Assembly (NCBI GenBank): GCA_000828075.3 | Contig: JXCB02000002.1 | Location: 957,686-1,021,685, forward strand | Length of the DNA stretch: 64,000 nucleotides | Source of the DNA: Tolypothrix campylonemoides VB511288 | GTDB taxonomy: Bacteria > Cyanobacteriota > Cyanobacteriia > Cyanobacteriales > Nostocaceae | Direction: 5' to 3' | Shown: in pieces, positions 43,311-51,717 of the stretch | How the letters are laid out: every line of letters begins with the position of its first letter | Position numbering within the stretch: position 1 is the first letter of the stretch | Translations under genes and position numbers: made by a program | Notes under the pieces: model-generated | Databases searched by the model: none | What the model was told of the DNA's origin: nothing | Seen by the model: the letters and a program-made list of their open reading frames with translations, nothing else

Positions 43311-45122
43311 ATGACTGACGTTCCCGCAGCTCGCATTCGGAATTTTTGTATTATTGCTCACATTGATCATGGGAAATCTACTCTAGCAGACCGCTTGCTG
43401 CAAGTGACAGGCACTGTAGACAAGCGGGAGATGAAGGAACAGTTTCTCGATAACATGGATTTGGAACGGGAGCGCGGCATTACCATTAAGCTGCAAGCTG
43501 CCCGTATGAATTATAAGGCAAAAGATGATCAGGAGTATGTACTGAATTTGATTGATACTCCAGGGCACGTGGATTTTTCGTATGAAGTATCCCGCAGTCT
43601 TGCTGCTTGCGAAGGTGCGCTGTTGGTAGTAGACGCTTCGCAGGGAGTGGAAGCGCAAACCCTGGCAAATGTCTATTTAGCTCTAGAGCATAACTTGGAA
43701 ATTATTCCAGTTTTGAATAAAATTGACTTACCTGGAGCAGAACCAAACAGAGTCATCAGCGAAATTGAAGAAATTATTGGTTTAGATTGCAGCGGTGCGA
43801 TTCTCGCCTCTGCTAAAGAGGGTATAGGCATTGACGAAATTTTAGAGGCAATTGTTGAGCGTGTACCACCGCCACAAAACACGGTGAATGACCGATTAAG
43901 AGCATTAATTTTTGATAGCTACTACGACAGCTACCGGGGAGTGATTGTTTATTTCCGGGTGATGGATGGCACAGTCAAGAAGGGCGATCGCATCTACCTG
44001 ATGGCATCTGGCAAAGAATACGAAATTGATGAGTTAGGAGTGCTTTCTCCCACCCAAAAGCAAGTGCAAGAACTGCACGCTGGGGAAGTAGGTTATTTAG
44101 GCGCAGCAATTAAAGCTGTTGCTGATGCACGGGTGGGAGACACGATAACCTTATCCAACGCCAAAGCTGCTGAACCATTGCCTGGTTACACAGAAGCTAA
44201 CCCAATGGTCTTTTGTGGGATGTTCCCCATTGATGCTGACCAATTTGGAGACTTGCGCGAAGCTTTGGATAAGCTGAAACTCAACGATGCAGCGCTGCAC
44301 TTTGAACCAGAAACTTCTAGCGCCATGGGTTTTGGCTTCCGCTGTGGCTTCTTAGGCTTGCTGCACATGGAAATTGTGCAAGAACGCCTAGAACGAGAAT
44401 ACGACTTGGATTTAATCATCACCGCCCCCTCAGTGGTTTATAAAGTGATTACCATCAAGGGCGAAGAACTGTACATCGACAACCCCAGTCACTTACCTTC
44501 TCCTAACGAACGAGAAAAAATCGAAGAACCCTACGTCCAAGTGGATATGATTACGCCAGAAACTTACGTCGGCACTTTGATGGAGTTGGCGCAAAATCGG
44601 CGTGGTGTCTTTAAAGACATGAAATATCTTACTCAAGGACGCACCACACTCACTTACGAGTTGCCTTTAGCAGAAGTTGTTACGGACTTTTTTGACCAAA
44701 TGAAATCTCGCTCCCGGGGATATGCCAGCATGGAATATCAACTGATTGGCTACCGGGAAAATCCCCTTGTGAAGCTGGATATTTTAATCAATGGCGATCC
44801 AGTTGATTCCTTGGCGATGATTGTCCACAGAGATAAAGCATACAACGTCGGACGGTCAATGGCTGAGAAGCTAAAAGAATTGATTCCCCGCCATCAATTC
44901 AAAGTCCCCATCCAAGCATCAATTGGCAGTAAAGTCATTGCCAGCGAACATATCCCAGCTTTACGCAAAGACGTGCTTGCCAAGTGTTACGGCGGTGACA
45001 TTAGCCGGAAGAAGAAACTTTTGCAAAAGCAGGCAAAAGGTAAGAAGCGGATGAAATCGGTGGGTACAGTGGATGTACCGCAAGAAGCCTTTATGGCGGT
45101 GCTGCGTTTGGATCAGCAGTAA
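43311..45122 (+). CDS. lepA: Elongation factor 4 (LepA)
   Basis: Ribosome-associated GTPase that helps recovery from stalled translation and in 30S assembly. 603 residues, full family length. G1 [16 protein letters not shown] at residue 15, switch [17 protein letters not shown]3 [15 protein letters not shown]4 NKIDLPGA, G5 ASAKEGIG. Then EF-Tu-like domain 2, EF-G-like domains ([20 protein letters not shown]), and the LepA-specific C-terminal domain with [25 protein letters not shown]. The gene looks intact. A hairpin formed from CGCAGATG-type repeats follows. Confidence 0.97.
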   Translation: MTDVPAARIRNFCIIAHIDHGKSTLADRLLQVTGTVDKREMKEQFLDNMDLERERGITIKLQAARMNYKAKDDQEYVLNLIDTPGHVDFSYEVSRSLAACEGALLVVDASQGVEAQTLANVYLALEHNLEIIPVLNKIDLPGAEPNRVISEIEEIIGLDCSGAILASAKEGIGIDEILEAIVERVPPPQNTVNDRLRALIFDSYYDSYRGVIVYFRVMDGTVKKGDRIYLMASGKEYEIDELGVLSPTQKQVQELHAGEVGYLGAAIKAVADARVGDTITLSNAKAAEPLPGYTEANPMVFCGMFPIDADQFGDLREALDKLKLNDAALHFEPETSSAMGFGFRCGFLGLLHMEIVQERLEREYDLDLIITAPSVVYKVITIKGEELYIDNPSHLPSPNEREKIEEPYVQVDMITPETYVGTLMELAQNRRGVFKDMKYLTQGRTTLTYELPLAEVVTDFFDQMKSRSRGYASMEYQLIGYRENPLVKLDILINGDPVDSLAMIVHRDKAYNVGRSMAEKLKELIPRHQFKVPIQASIGSKVIASEHIPALRKDVLAKCYGGDISRKKKLLQKQAKGKKRMKSVGTVDVPQEAFMAVLRLDQQ

Positions 45123-45154
45123 CTCGTTTAAGGGTATTTGGAACCGCAGATGTA

Positions 45155-45202
45155 CGCAGATGCACGCAGATAGGCATAGATAATTTATCTGTGTGCATCT
45201 GT
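45155..45202 (+). terminator. Repeat-derived hairpin after lepA
   Basis: CGCAGATGCACGCAGATA pairs with TATCTGTGTGCATCTG (about 15 of 17 positions) around a short loop. It probably marks the lepA transcript end but lacks a strong T-run. Confidence 0.45.
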
Positions 45203-45240
45203 GTTTATCTGTGATTTAATATTGAAAATGTTGACTTAAC

Positions 45241-45850
45241 GTGCTGAAAATTCGACTCTACGACCGAAATGATTTAGAAGAAATTGTTCAGCTTTGGTAT
45301 CACACTTGGCACGAAACATTTCCCAACATTCAACATCCACAGCCATATTCTGCATGGAAATCTCGCTTTCGTGATGATCTGGCTGTCAAAGGAGAAATTT
45401 GGGTTGCCGAAGTTAAATATCACATTGTGGGCTTTGTCGTAGTGATAAAAGAAGAACAGTATTTATCACAGATTTTTGTAAATCCTGAATATCAGAACTG
45501 TGGTATCGGTTCAGCCTTACTTAACAAAGCTAAAAAAATTTGTCCACAAGGACTAACGCTACAAACATTGCAAAAAAATACACGAGCCTGCTCAGATCTT
45601 GCACCTATCCGTATAAGCCTAGGTTTAGTCAACAGCAGCGCAATAAAGTTACATCACTTTTATTGGCTTTTATTGGTAAAACAAAGACTTCAGGCTTAGT
45701 ACTGAGTCTGAAAATAACATCAATTTTTCTTGGTGCAAGATGTGAGCCTGCATATTTTATGAAAAACATGGCTTCAAACCTGGCAAGCTCACAGTAAACA
45801 AAATTAATGGGCAACCTAACATTGAATACTACTGGAAGCTTGAGATATAG
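45241..45850 (+). pseudogene. GNAT acetyltransferase gene split by a MITE
   Basis: Up to base 45590 the frame encodes a GNAT enzyme (start codon GTG at 45241): IRLYDRNDLEEIVQLWYHTW, then IVGFVVVIKEEQYLSQIFV and the acetyl-CoA loop NPEYQNCGIGSALLNKAK. The element 45591-45746 plus a 4-base duplication then breaks it. After 45750 the original C-terminus resumes: YEKHGFKPGKLTVNKINGQP and NIEYYWKLEI, stop at 45848. Joining 45590 to 45751 gives NTRACIFYEKHGF with no frame break and 149 residues, a normal GNAT length. The chimeric 152-residue frame ending at 45699 lacks the last beta strands and is likely inactive. Confidence 0.9.
45591..45746. mobile_element. MITE inserted in the GNAT gene
   Basis: 156 bp with 15-bp ends CTCAGATCTTGCACC and GGTGCAAGATGTGAG (14 of 15 paired), flanked by CCTG direct repeats at 45587-45590 and 45747-45750. 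It has no coding capacity. The exact restoration of the GNAT frame on removal defines both boundaries. Confidence 0.93.
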
Positions 45851-46510
45851 AGTGTCATCATATACGTTATATCAAATCCGGTAGCATTTGAATAATAAAA
45901 AAACCGCACGCCTACGCTCTTGGCGCAGAGGGAGTGTTGGAGAAATAATTCCGGTGCCAACGGATTTGATATTAAATTATACCCTGAATGCCGCAATAAA
46001 CGCAGGCTAAGCTAGCAATTATAGTGGTTCTCAATTGAGTGCAATACATTAAGAAATAAGAACCACAGATGGACACAGATAAATCTGTACTTCATCCAAA
46101 CGAGAAACGCTATATATAGACATAGTGAGAAAAAAGCTAGTAGCCCGACCAGGAGAAGGATCATAGGTTGTCATTAAAGCTTGCCTGTGATATCGAGAGA
46201 ACATATCACAACAGTGTCTCATCATCAATATATGACTAAAGTCATGTCAAATTCATGACTTTTATCTCTAGCTTCATTAGATTTGATTAGCTACTTTACA
46301 AATAGCTATGAGTTACTTCTGTTGCTCCAATGTTGCTCCAATTTGGGCATTGAAAAATTTTTCTGGCTGCTCTCATGGAATGATGTATGCTTAGCACTAT
46401 CCATCGTAAATTGTGGAGAAAACCTATAGTAACATTAGCTGAAACATAATTCCCAGAAGGTGCACTATTCGCTTCAAAAGACATTCCTGATGTTTTATAG
46501 AGGTTTGAAC
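45851..46510. other. Gap with a TATAGCG element
   Basis: Holds the intact TATAGCG element (46020-46117). A short inverse pair CCGGTAGCATTTG / GGTGCCAACGGATTTG near 45880-45970 hints at another worn element. No gene is supported. Confidence 0.5.
46020..46117 (+). repeat. TATAGCG-type dispersed element, intact copy
   Basis: About 98 bp from TATAGTGGTTCTCAATTGAG through AACCACAGATGGACACAGAT to CGAGAAACGCTATA. The inverted copy is at 54639-54744 and an interrupted copy at 36291-36705. The ends form an inverted TATAGCG/CGCTATA pair. Confidence 0.9.
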
Positions 46511-46708
46511 ATGAAATTCGTATATTTTACTTCTGTATCAATAACTTTGGTAGCAATTGTTGTTCTTGTTCACACTAAAAATTTATATGCAAGTTCAATG
46601 TGTGTAAATCCCAATACTGCATCCTTGGATGAAACAGTAGGTAGCTCTTTGCCAGAGAATACAAGGTACAACTTTTTAGATGTGGTGATTGACCGCAGTA
46701 TCAATTAA
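46511..46708 (+). CDS. Small hypothetical protein with one membrane/signal segment
   Basis: 65 residues from the ATG at 46511: a hydrophobic stretch (FTSVSITLVAIVVLVH) then a short polar part with one cysteine (ASSMCVNPNTASLDETVGSS). I do not recognise it. The ribosome-binding site is weak and no neighbours support it, so it may be a chance frame. A 14-bp tandem repeat starts at its stop codon. Confidence 0.35.
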   Translation: MKFVYFTSVSITLVAIVVLVHTKNLYASSMCVNPNTASLDETVGSSLPENTRYNFLDVVIDRSIN

Positions 46709-46760
46709 ATAAAAATAGGTAAATAAAAATAGGTAAATAAAGATAGGTAAATAAAGATAG
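46707..46760. repeat. 14-bp tandem repeat AAATAAAAATAGGT
   Basis: 3.9 copies (46707, 46721, 46735, 46749); the last two read AAATAAAGATAGGT. AT-rich and outside genes. Confidence 0.95.
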
Positions 46761-46859
46761 AATGGGTGGGGTTCAACAGGACGGGTGTTTAAGCAAAGTC
46801 CAACTGTTAAAACTTTAATTTGGTTTATGCATTCCTTGCCGGACATTTGTCAATAAGGT

Positions 46860-47276
46860 CTAATCAAACACATACTTTTCTGCCACTTTCCAGTAGCGGG
46901 AGAAGCGCTTGAGGTCAATATAACCGTCGTAGTCAAAAAACGGTTCTACTTCAAAAACTTCTAGTTCCACAGTACGCTCAATTTCGTCGCAGATAGTATC
47001 AAACCGGGGACTGGGACTGTCTGCTGTCACGACTGTTTTGGCATTATGCTCTTTGGCAAAGGCTAAAACTTCTTTTGCGACATCGCCACGGCGAATGACA
47101 ACGGGTAACTCTAGCAAGCATTCGTAGATAAAGGTGAGGCGTTTGAGGCTCAGCTGCCATTCTTCAATTAAAGCATCATCCCAAACCCAGATGGCGGGTG
47201 CGTTGGGGTATTCTTGTAGGGCGGGGTTTTGGGGACTGAGACAGTCGCCATGTATCCAGATAATTGGTTTGCTCAT
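46860..47276 (-). CDS. Photolyase/cryptochrome N-terminal (alpha/beta) domain protein
   Basis: 138 residues resembling only the antenna-binding N-terminal domain of DNA photolyases. IIWIHGDCLSPQNPALQEYP corresponds to the usual W-x-R-R-D-L-R-x-x-D-N-P-A-L, APAIWVWDD to the next strand, and VVIRRGDVAKEVLAFAKEH to the V-x-x-G-D-x-x-x-x-L strand-helix. No FAD domain. That domain is encoded separately at 51718-52572. Its ATG overlaps the stop of the TIR-EAD1 gene (TAATG), so the two are translationally coupled. Whether it joins the FAD protein as a two-chain photolyase or has been adopted by the TIR module is open. Confidence 0.72.
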   Translation of the reverse strand: MSKPIIWIHGDCLSPQNPALQEYPNAPAIWVWDDALIEEWQLSLKRLTFIYECLLELPVVIRRGDVAKEVLAFAKEHNAKTVVTADSPSPRFDTICDEIERTVELEVFEVEPFFDYDGYIDLKRFSRYWKVAEKYVFD

Positions 47277-48034
47277 TAGCTATTTCGTATCTGTTCGTCA
47301 AACTTGCGTAAAACCGGGTTGCCAGGATTTTCTTTACGAGCAGCAATGAGTAGCTCTTCCAGTTTTCCCTCAGCTTCAGCCCATTGTATCAGGTTGGATA
47401 CGACTTCTGAGAGATTTGCGCCTGCTGCGATCGCCTCCAAATTCTCATTCAACTGGTAGCGAACCATCTGCTTTAGTTTTCCCGGAGTCGGAAATGCACT
47501 CAGAAGCGCCTTTTGAAACTGCTGTAAGCGATCGCCATTGAACCACAGTTCACTTGGCTGTTGTTGGGGTGATGATTGAGTTGCGGTAATTTCCCACACT
47601 AACTTATTCAATGCTTGAACATCATCAATGCTTTTAGAAAAATCTACCCATGTATACTCTTTCAAAAACACTAGTTTTTCAGGAAGTTTAGTCACTCCCG
47701 GAAGCAGAATAGGAATCAAAGGGATACTCTTTTCGACACACCTTGTTGTTAATGAGCGCACTTCCATTTCTTGCCATTTTCCTAATCCTTTCAAACCGAT
47801 AAAAATGGCGGCAGATTTGACGAGTGAAATTGCCTTTTGGATTTCGTATTGAAATGATCTTCCTGGTGGAATTTGCTCTTCATCAAGCCATATTTTAATG
47901 TTGCGTGTTTTGAGTTGATGAGCAATGGTTCTGACTTCAGGTTTATCTGCGGTGTTATGTGCGAGGAAGACATCGAATTCTTCACTTTTAGGTTGTTCTG
48001 GAGTATCTGAGATTTCTGTCATATAGCGGTTCAT
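47276..48034 (-). CDS. TIR domain protein with C-terminal effector-associated domain (EAD1-like)
   Basis: 252 residues. TIR fold from residue ~18: EEFDVFLAHNTADKPEVRTI, NIKIWLDEEQIPPGRSF, KSAAIFIGLKGLGKWQEMEV; the Glu of WQEMEV is a candidate NAD-hydrolysing residue. A second module from ~165 (LWFNGDRLQQFQKALLSAFP, then LKQMVRYQLNENLEAIA, then AARKENPGNPVLRKF) is an all-helical EAD1-like adaptor, which binds a matching domain in a partner. The same module begins the protein at 51098-51637. ATG at 48034 or 48022. Bacterial TIR effectors commonly destroy NAD+ or make signal nucleotides in abortive defence. No membrane segment. Confidence 0.85.
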   Translation of the reverse strand: MNRYMTEISDTPEQPKSEEFDVFLAHNTADKPEVRTIAHQLKTRNIKIWLDEEQIPPGRSFQYEIQKAISLVKSAAIFIGLKGLGKWQEMEVRSLTTRCVEKSIPLIPILLPGVTKLPEKLVFLKEYTWVDFSKSIDDVQALNKLVWEITATQSSPQQQPSELWFNGDRLQQFQKALLSAFPTPGKLKQMVRYQLNENLEAIAAGANLSEVVSNLIQWAEAEGKLEELLIAARKENPGNPVLRKFDEQIRNS

Positions 48035-48164
48035 GTGAGTTGTGAGAATTATTTTTTATATAACCGCAGAGGCGCAGAGAACACAGAGGAGATAAAAGGA
48101 GAATGTCACCGTTTCTCACGAATACGCATCTCCAGAAATTAATTGTGCGTTGTCTACAACCCTT

Positions 48165-48192
48165 GTAGAGACGTTGCATGCAACGTCTCTAC
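48165..48192. repeat. Perfect 28-bp palindrome (GTAGAGACGTTGCA...)
   Basis: Two 14-bp arms GTAGAGACGTTGCA and its exact inverse with no loop. It is a widespread cyanobacterial hairpin repeat type; a half relative is at ~57068 (TTGTAGAGACG). It lies between the TIR and Uma2 genes and may end the Uma2 transcript. Confidence 0.9.
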
Positions 48193-48277
48193 ATTGTTTT
48201 TTGGAGAGGTCTAATGATCTAGGATTGCTATATAAAAGTATATTTCCGCAAATCCCAAAAGGGCATTAAATAGCTTT

Positions 48278-48925
48278 TTATTGCCCTCTTGACGCAGCAA
48301 TCTGCTGTCTTACCCAAGCACGAAAAGCGCGGGTTGTTGCCATTTCTCCATTCTTTTTGGTTTCTTGGATAAACCGGGGAATCTCTTTCACTTGTACAGA
48401 CGCAAAAGTCGGGCTAGTTTGAACTTCTGTATATTGGTTATCACCAAGTATGTAAACTCGCAAGACACTGCCGTTGTATCGCCAGAATTCTGGCACACCG
48501 ATTGCTGCGTAAATTTTTGACTTGTCAACTTTGGGTTTAGAGTATTCAACCTCTAATACTAAATCTGGCGGTAGATCAGTTGCTAAATCTATGTTTTCTC
48601 TATCCCTAACCAGGGATTCATTCTGAATATAGTAGCTGCTATCTGGCTCACTTCCTCGTTCTAAATCATCACGTGTTAAGGTTAGTGAACCAGTACGTTT
48701 AATCTCCAAGCCGAATTCTTCGCACAATACCCCAACAAAAACCTCAATTAAGCGGTTGGAGTTTTCGTGCGGCATGAGTGGTGTCATGATTTCTAGTATT
48801 CCATTGTCATAGGCAAGTCGATTTTTCCGTTCTGAACCCATTTCCGCCAGCATGGTTTTAAATGTCTGCCAGCTGATATTCGATAGTATTGTCCTGGTTT
48901 CTGCGGGCGTTGCCGTTGTAACCAT
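48278..48925 (-). CDS. Uma2 family (DUF820) putative endonuclease
   Basis: 215 residues. PD-(D/E)XK-like core: RLAYDNGILEIMTPLMPHE, then EPDSSYYIQNE (active-site Asp), and DLVLEVEYSKP (Glu of the E-x-K/Q motif), followed by a Lys-rich K-x-x-x-Y-A-A-I-G-V-P-E-F-W-R segment. Uma2 proteins exist in tens of copies in cyanobacteria and are thought to be mobile nucleases. Function is not established. It lies inside the conflict-type block but has its own flanking repeats, so it could be a passenger. Confidence 0.88.
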   Translation of the reverse strand: MVTTATPAETRTILSNISWQTFKTMLAEMGSERKNRLAYDNGILEIMTPLMPHENSNRLIEVFVGVLCEEFGLEIKRTGSLTLTRDDLERGSEPDSSYYIQNESLVRDRENIDLATDLPPDLVLEVEYSKPKVDKSKIYAAIGVPEFWRYNGSVLRVYILGDNQYTEVQTSPTFASVQVKEIPRFIQETKKNGEMATTRAFRAWVRQQIAASRGQ

Positions 48926-48982
48926 AATTCACCTTACCTGATATCGAAGCCGTAACCCAATACGGTTGAGTTAAGAAGAATT

Positions 48983-49057
48983 GTAGGTTGGGTTGAGCGA
49001 AAGCGAAACCTAACAAATGCTTTGTACGGTTGGGTTGAGGGACGAAACGCAACCTAC
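48983..49057. repeat. GTAGGTTG/CAACCTAC inverted-repeat element
   Basis: 75 bp starting GTAGGTTGGGTTGAGCGAAA and ending ACGAAACGCAACCTAC. The inside repeats GGTTGGGTTGAG. Common non-coding repeat in this group. Lies between the Uma2 and GUN4 genes. Confidence 0.8.
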
Positions 49058-49124
49058 GCCCTGAAATGTTGATTCTACAGTGTAAAAGTAAGCTGCAATA
49101 AATCTTCACAAAATTCTGAAACGC

Positions 49125-50342
49125 TTAAATGTTACAGTTTACAAGTCTCGATGCGAGAGAAGAGAAAACTTGGTCGGACAGATGCACCCAGGTCCCCACT
49201 GCCCCAAAAACAGGGTCTACATCAAGAAAAACAAAACACACAACTGGGAGGTGTCCCCATGGAGCAGTTGTATTATAAGTGACTCTAGACTCCGTAAATA
49301 TCTCTTTCACTCTCCAACCAACGCGATCGCCAAACTTCTCAAAAGTTTCATAATCAGCATTAGGATTCCCACCGACGCTTTCCCATATGCGCTTTTGCAT
49401 ACTAAAGCCAAAGCGCCCATTGCTGTATTTTACCCAAAGTTGGTCAATAGTGCGGAGGTCGGTACAGGGAAAATTTTCGATAGATTCGACATCAAGCCAG
49501 TCATCTTTTTCTCGCTCTGCTGCTTTGAGCATAACTGCTAGCGTTTCCTCATCCGCTTCTTTCCACTTGCCAGCAGCTAGTAAATCTCGCAGCCGTGTGT
49601 AATCTACTCCCTTGTCAGAACTAAGGTCATCTTTTTCAAGCGCCTGATCTAGTTGATGCAGTTGTGCTCTTTCATCTTCAATCTGCTTTTCTAACTGAAA
49701 CTTCCTAGCAAGGTCTGTTTCGATCATCAAAGCGTTCTCTAAACGTCTTAGCTTCTCAGCCCTCAGATTATAGAGTTTTTCTAATGCATTTAATTCCTGT
49801 AATTTCCTGTATTTGTGCTGAGGGATTTGCTCAATTTCCTCCCGCATCGCGACAAACCATTCCCGCTCCCCTGTCCCTAAGCTACCATTAGCTTCTGCTT
49901 CATTCAACCACTGTTTTGCTTTTGCAGGATCTAGAAAATTCAGTGCAGTCAGTTGTTGCGATCGCTCTAATTCAACTCGATCTGCCCAAGGGGAATGGTG
50001 TTCGACATATTGCCAAAGCAGCGTCGCAACATCTCGAATTCGTTGTCTTGCATCTTCCCTTCTCATCAACCTCTGCAACAAGACATTGCGAATTTCTGGC
50101 TCGATTTCATATAGTTCTGCGTCAATTTCACGACACAGCCCAGAAGTGAGAAACTCAAACTCGACGGTATAAGGAAGTTGCTCTGGTGGATCAACAAAGA
50201 AGTTAATTCTCAGAAAGTGCAGCAATTCAGGATTCAAGGCAACGGGCATTGCAGCGTGATAAGCCAGTTGTAAAGCTGCATTCCCATCTTTACCACATCT
50301 ACGCTTAAAGTCATTCAAACGCCGCTCTACAAGTTTAGACAC
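49125..50342 (-). CDS. GUN4 domain protein with helical N-terminal region
   Basis: 405 residues, GTG start at 50342. Residues ~20-165 are a helical region with LQLAYHAAMPVALNPELLHF, FEFLTSGLCREIDAELYEIE and a C-x-x-x-x-x-x-x-x-L-Y-E-x pattern that I have seen linked to conflict and STAND proteins. A coiled coil covers ~180-235. GUN4 fills ~245-390: DYTRLRDLLAAGKWKEADEE, FPCTDLRTIDQLWVKYSNGR FGFS in two pieces, and VGWRVKEIF. GUN4 classically binds porphyrins and activates Mg-chelatase, but in cyanobacteria many GUN4 domains sit in signalling proteins. Here the context suggests a sensor or adaptor role. It follows the EAD1-vWA gene by 156 bases. Confidence 0.82.
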   Translation of the reverse strand: MSKLVERRLNDFKRRCGKDGNAALQLAYHAAMPVALNPELLHFLRINFFVDPPEQLPYTVEFEFLTSGLCREIDAELYEIEPEIRNVLLQRLMRREDARQRIRDVATLLWQYVEHHSPWADRVELERSQQLTALNFLDPAKAKQWLNEAEANGSLGTGEREWFVAMREEIEQIPQHKYRKLQELNALEKLYNLRAEKLRRLENALMIETDLARKFQLEKQIEDERAQLHQLDQALEKDDLSSDKGVDYTRLRDLLAAGKWKEADEETLAVMLKAAEREKDDWLDVESIENFPCTDLRTIDQLWVKYSNGRFGFSMQKRIWESVGGNPNADYETFEKFGDRVGWRVKEIFTESRVTYNTTAPWGHLPVVCFVFLDVDPVFGAVGTWVHLSDQVFSSLASRLVNCNI

Positions 50343-50403
50343 GTTGGTAGTTATCTTGGGTTTGATTTAATTGCCCATTGTCTTAAAAGCACCCCACCCC
50401 CTA

Positions 50404-50428
50404 CCCCTCCCCTTGATAAGGGGAGGGG
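50404..50428. repeat. Hairpin repeat CCCCTCCCCTT/AAGGGGAGGGG
   Basis: Perfect 11-bp arms with a 3-base loop between the vWA-like and GUN4 genes, with outer ACCCCACCC/GGGTGGGGT arms. Similar G/C hairpins occur at ~16232 and 16546. Confidence 0.8.
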
Positions 50429-50498
50429 CGACTTTGACGTAAGTCAAAGGCAGGGTGGGGTTCTTCGGGAATTAAGGGTAATTCAGCCGAGTTCATAT

Positions 50499-51206
50499 CT
50501 AAAGAGGCTTTTCTAAATTATATTGATGTCCGCGTAGCACATTCACCGCCTGATGAATGCCCTCCCGATTCAAAGGAAACATCGGCACATGGCGTGCAAT
50601 CTGGGCAGCGGTGTTATCTTTCCAATATGACTTAGGCAGAGGATTCAGCCAAATATAGTTTAAAGTATAAGCGCGGAGTGCTTTGATAAAAGAGATAGTA
50701 TCTAATAGACGCACGACATTGTAATATTTACGTACGGCACCAGCATCGCTTATCACTACCACGAATGCATCGGCGGCATATTTCTGGAGAACTTCCTCCA
50801 ACGCAATAGGAGAGAGCAAATCAGGATCTTCGTAGAGATAACCTGTTTTGAGGGGAGTTATCTGAGGCAAAATGGAATCGAGAACTGGAAAGAGTTTTTT
50901 TTCCTCCAGACGTTCTAGCACTTGCTCATCTGCTCCTTCAGCAGGAACGTTGTGAAAGTAGTAAATCGCTGTTTCTTCCAATCTGCCTGCTTGTTGAATT
51001 ACTATGCAAACTTCTTGACAAAAACGATGGAAAGCAGTCATTGAACCCTGACGATCCACTAGCAAAAGTAACCGCGCAACGTTGCGGCGTCTCGGTCTTA
51101 ACACAACAGAAGCTGCAACTCCCTGTTGACAACGACGCGCAATTGTGGTTCTACATCTAGTTCTGTTGGTGGTCCTACCCGCACGGGACGGCGTAAGCGT
51201 CGCCAA
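50499..51206 (-). CDS. vWA-like (SAV_2336-type) domain, C-terminal frame of a split gene
   Basis: From about base 51150 downward the frame encodes a vWA-like fold: ARLLLLVDRQGSMTAFHRF with a weak MIDAS (D-x-Q-x-S), AIYYFHNVPAEGADE, DAFVVVISDAGAVRKYY, LNYIWLNPLPKSYWKDNTA, and a closing region to NLEKPL. The first ~17 residues of the listed frame are out-of-frame. The true N-terminus is the EAD1 region at 51098-51637 in another frame. Such vWA-like proteins belong to conflict systems that combine vWA, AAA/MoxR and effector proteins. No MoxR-type ATPase is in this window. Confidence 0.75.
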   Translation of the reverse strand: MATLTPSRAGRTTNRTRCRTTIARRCQQGVAASVVLRPRRRNVARLLLLVDRQGSMTAFHRFCQEVCIVIQQAGRLEETAIYYFHNVPAEGADEQVLERLEEKKLFPVLDSILPQITPLKTGYLYEDPDLLSPIALEEVLQKYAADAFVVVISDAGAVRKYYNVVRLLDTISFIKALRAYTLNYIWLNPLPKSYWKDNTAAQIARHVPMFPLNREGIHQAVNVLRGHQYNLEKPL

Positions 51207-51637
51207 GCCTGAGCCACTTCTCGATAAGTTAATGGAAATTGTGGTACGAAGATAAACCGACGTTCAGAAAGTTGCACATCCTTGAAGGAAATCGGAGGTA
51301 AGAAGTCAAATTTGCATGGATTCATTAAGGCATGGGATTGCTCTCTTGCTGTCTGCCCTTGCAATAGTTCTTCACAAATTCTCTTCAACTCCCGATTACC
51401 GAAATTACCGCCACAGTCTTCATTACGTGCAGCAATGAGTAAATTTTCTAGATTTCCATTAGTCTCAGCCCAATAAATCAGTTTGAAGACGACTTCCTCA
51501 TCGTTTTCACCTGTTGCGATCGCGTCCAGATTTTCGTCTAATCCGAAGCGAACCATCTGCTTCAATTTTGCTCGATTAGGAAATGCACCGAGTAGTGCTT
51601 CTTGTAAATACCGAAACTGTTTACCCTTTAGCTGCAT
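51098..51637 (-). CDS. EAD1-like domain plus linker, N-terminal frame of the split vWA gene
   Basis: The first ~85 residues are an EAD1-like helical domain (FRYLQEALLGAFPNRAKLKQ, MVRFGLDENLDAIATGENDE, LENLLIAARNED) that matches the C-terminus of the TIR protein (41 of 64 positions). After a linker, ISFKDVQLSERRFIFVPQFP and VAQAWRRLRRPVRVGPPTEL lead into DVE, where the frame is lost. Beyond that (PQLRVVVNREL...) the residues are out-of-frame. One missing base near 51150 (GAACC for GAAACC) would join DVE to TTIARRCQQGV of the other frame. Its start is 80 bases downstream of the photolyase-FAD gene. Confidence 0.8.
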   Translation of the reverse strand: MQLKGKQFRYLQEALLGAFPNRAKLKQMVRFGLDENLDAIATGENDEEVVFKLIYWAETNGNLENLLIAARNEDCGGNFGNRELKRICEELLQGQTAREQSHALMNPCKFDFLPPISFKDVQLSERRFIFVPQFPLTYREVAQAWRRLRRPVRVGPPTELDVEPQLRVVVNRELQLLLC

Positions 51638-51717
51638 TGTGCTGAGTTAGGTTAGCCAACATAAACTCTAATAAGCTAAAACACATTTAAATGGCATATT
51701 TCCGGTTAACTTTAATT

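Noticed and set aside
45540-45797. Alternative 85-codon frame in the GNAT locus
   Set aside because: It reads the MITE and a shifted GNAT tail; explained by the insertion.
47628-47852. Frame opposite the TIR gene
   Set aside because: Antisense shadow of a clear TIR domain.
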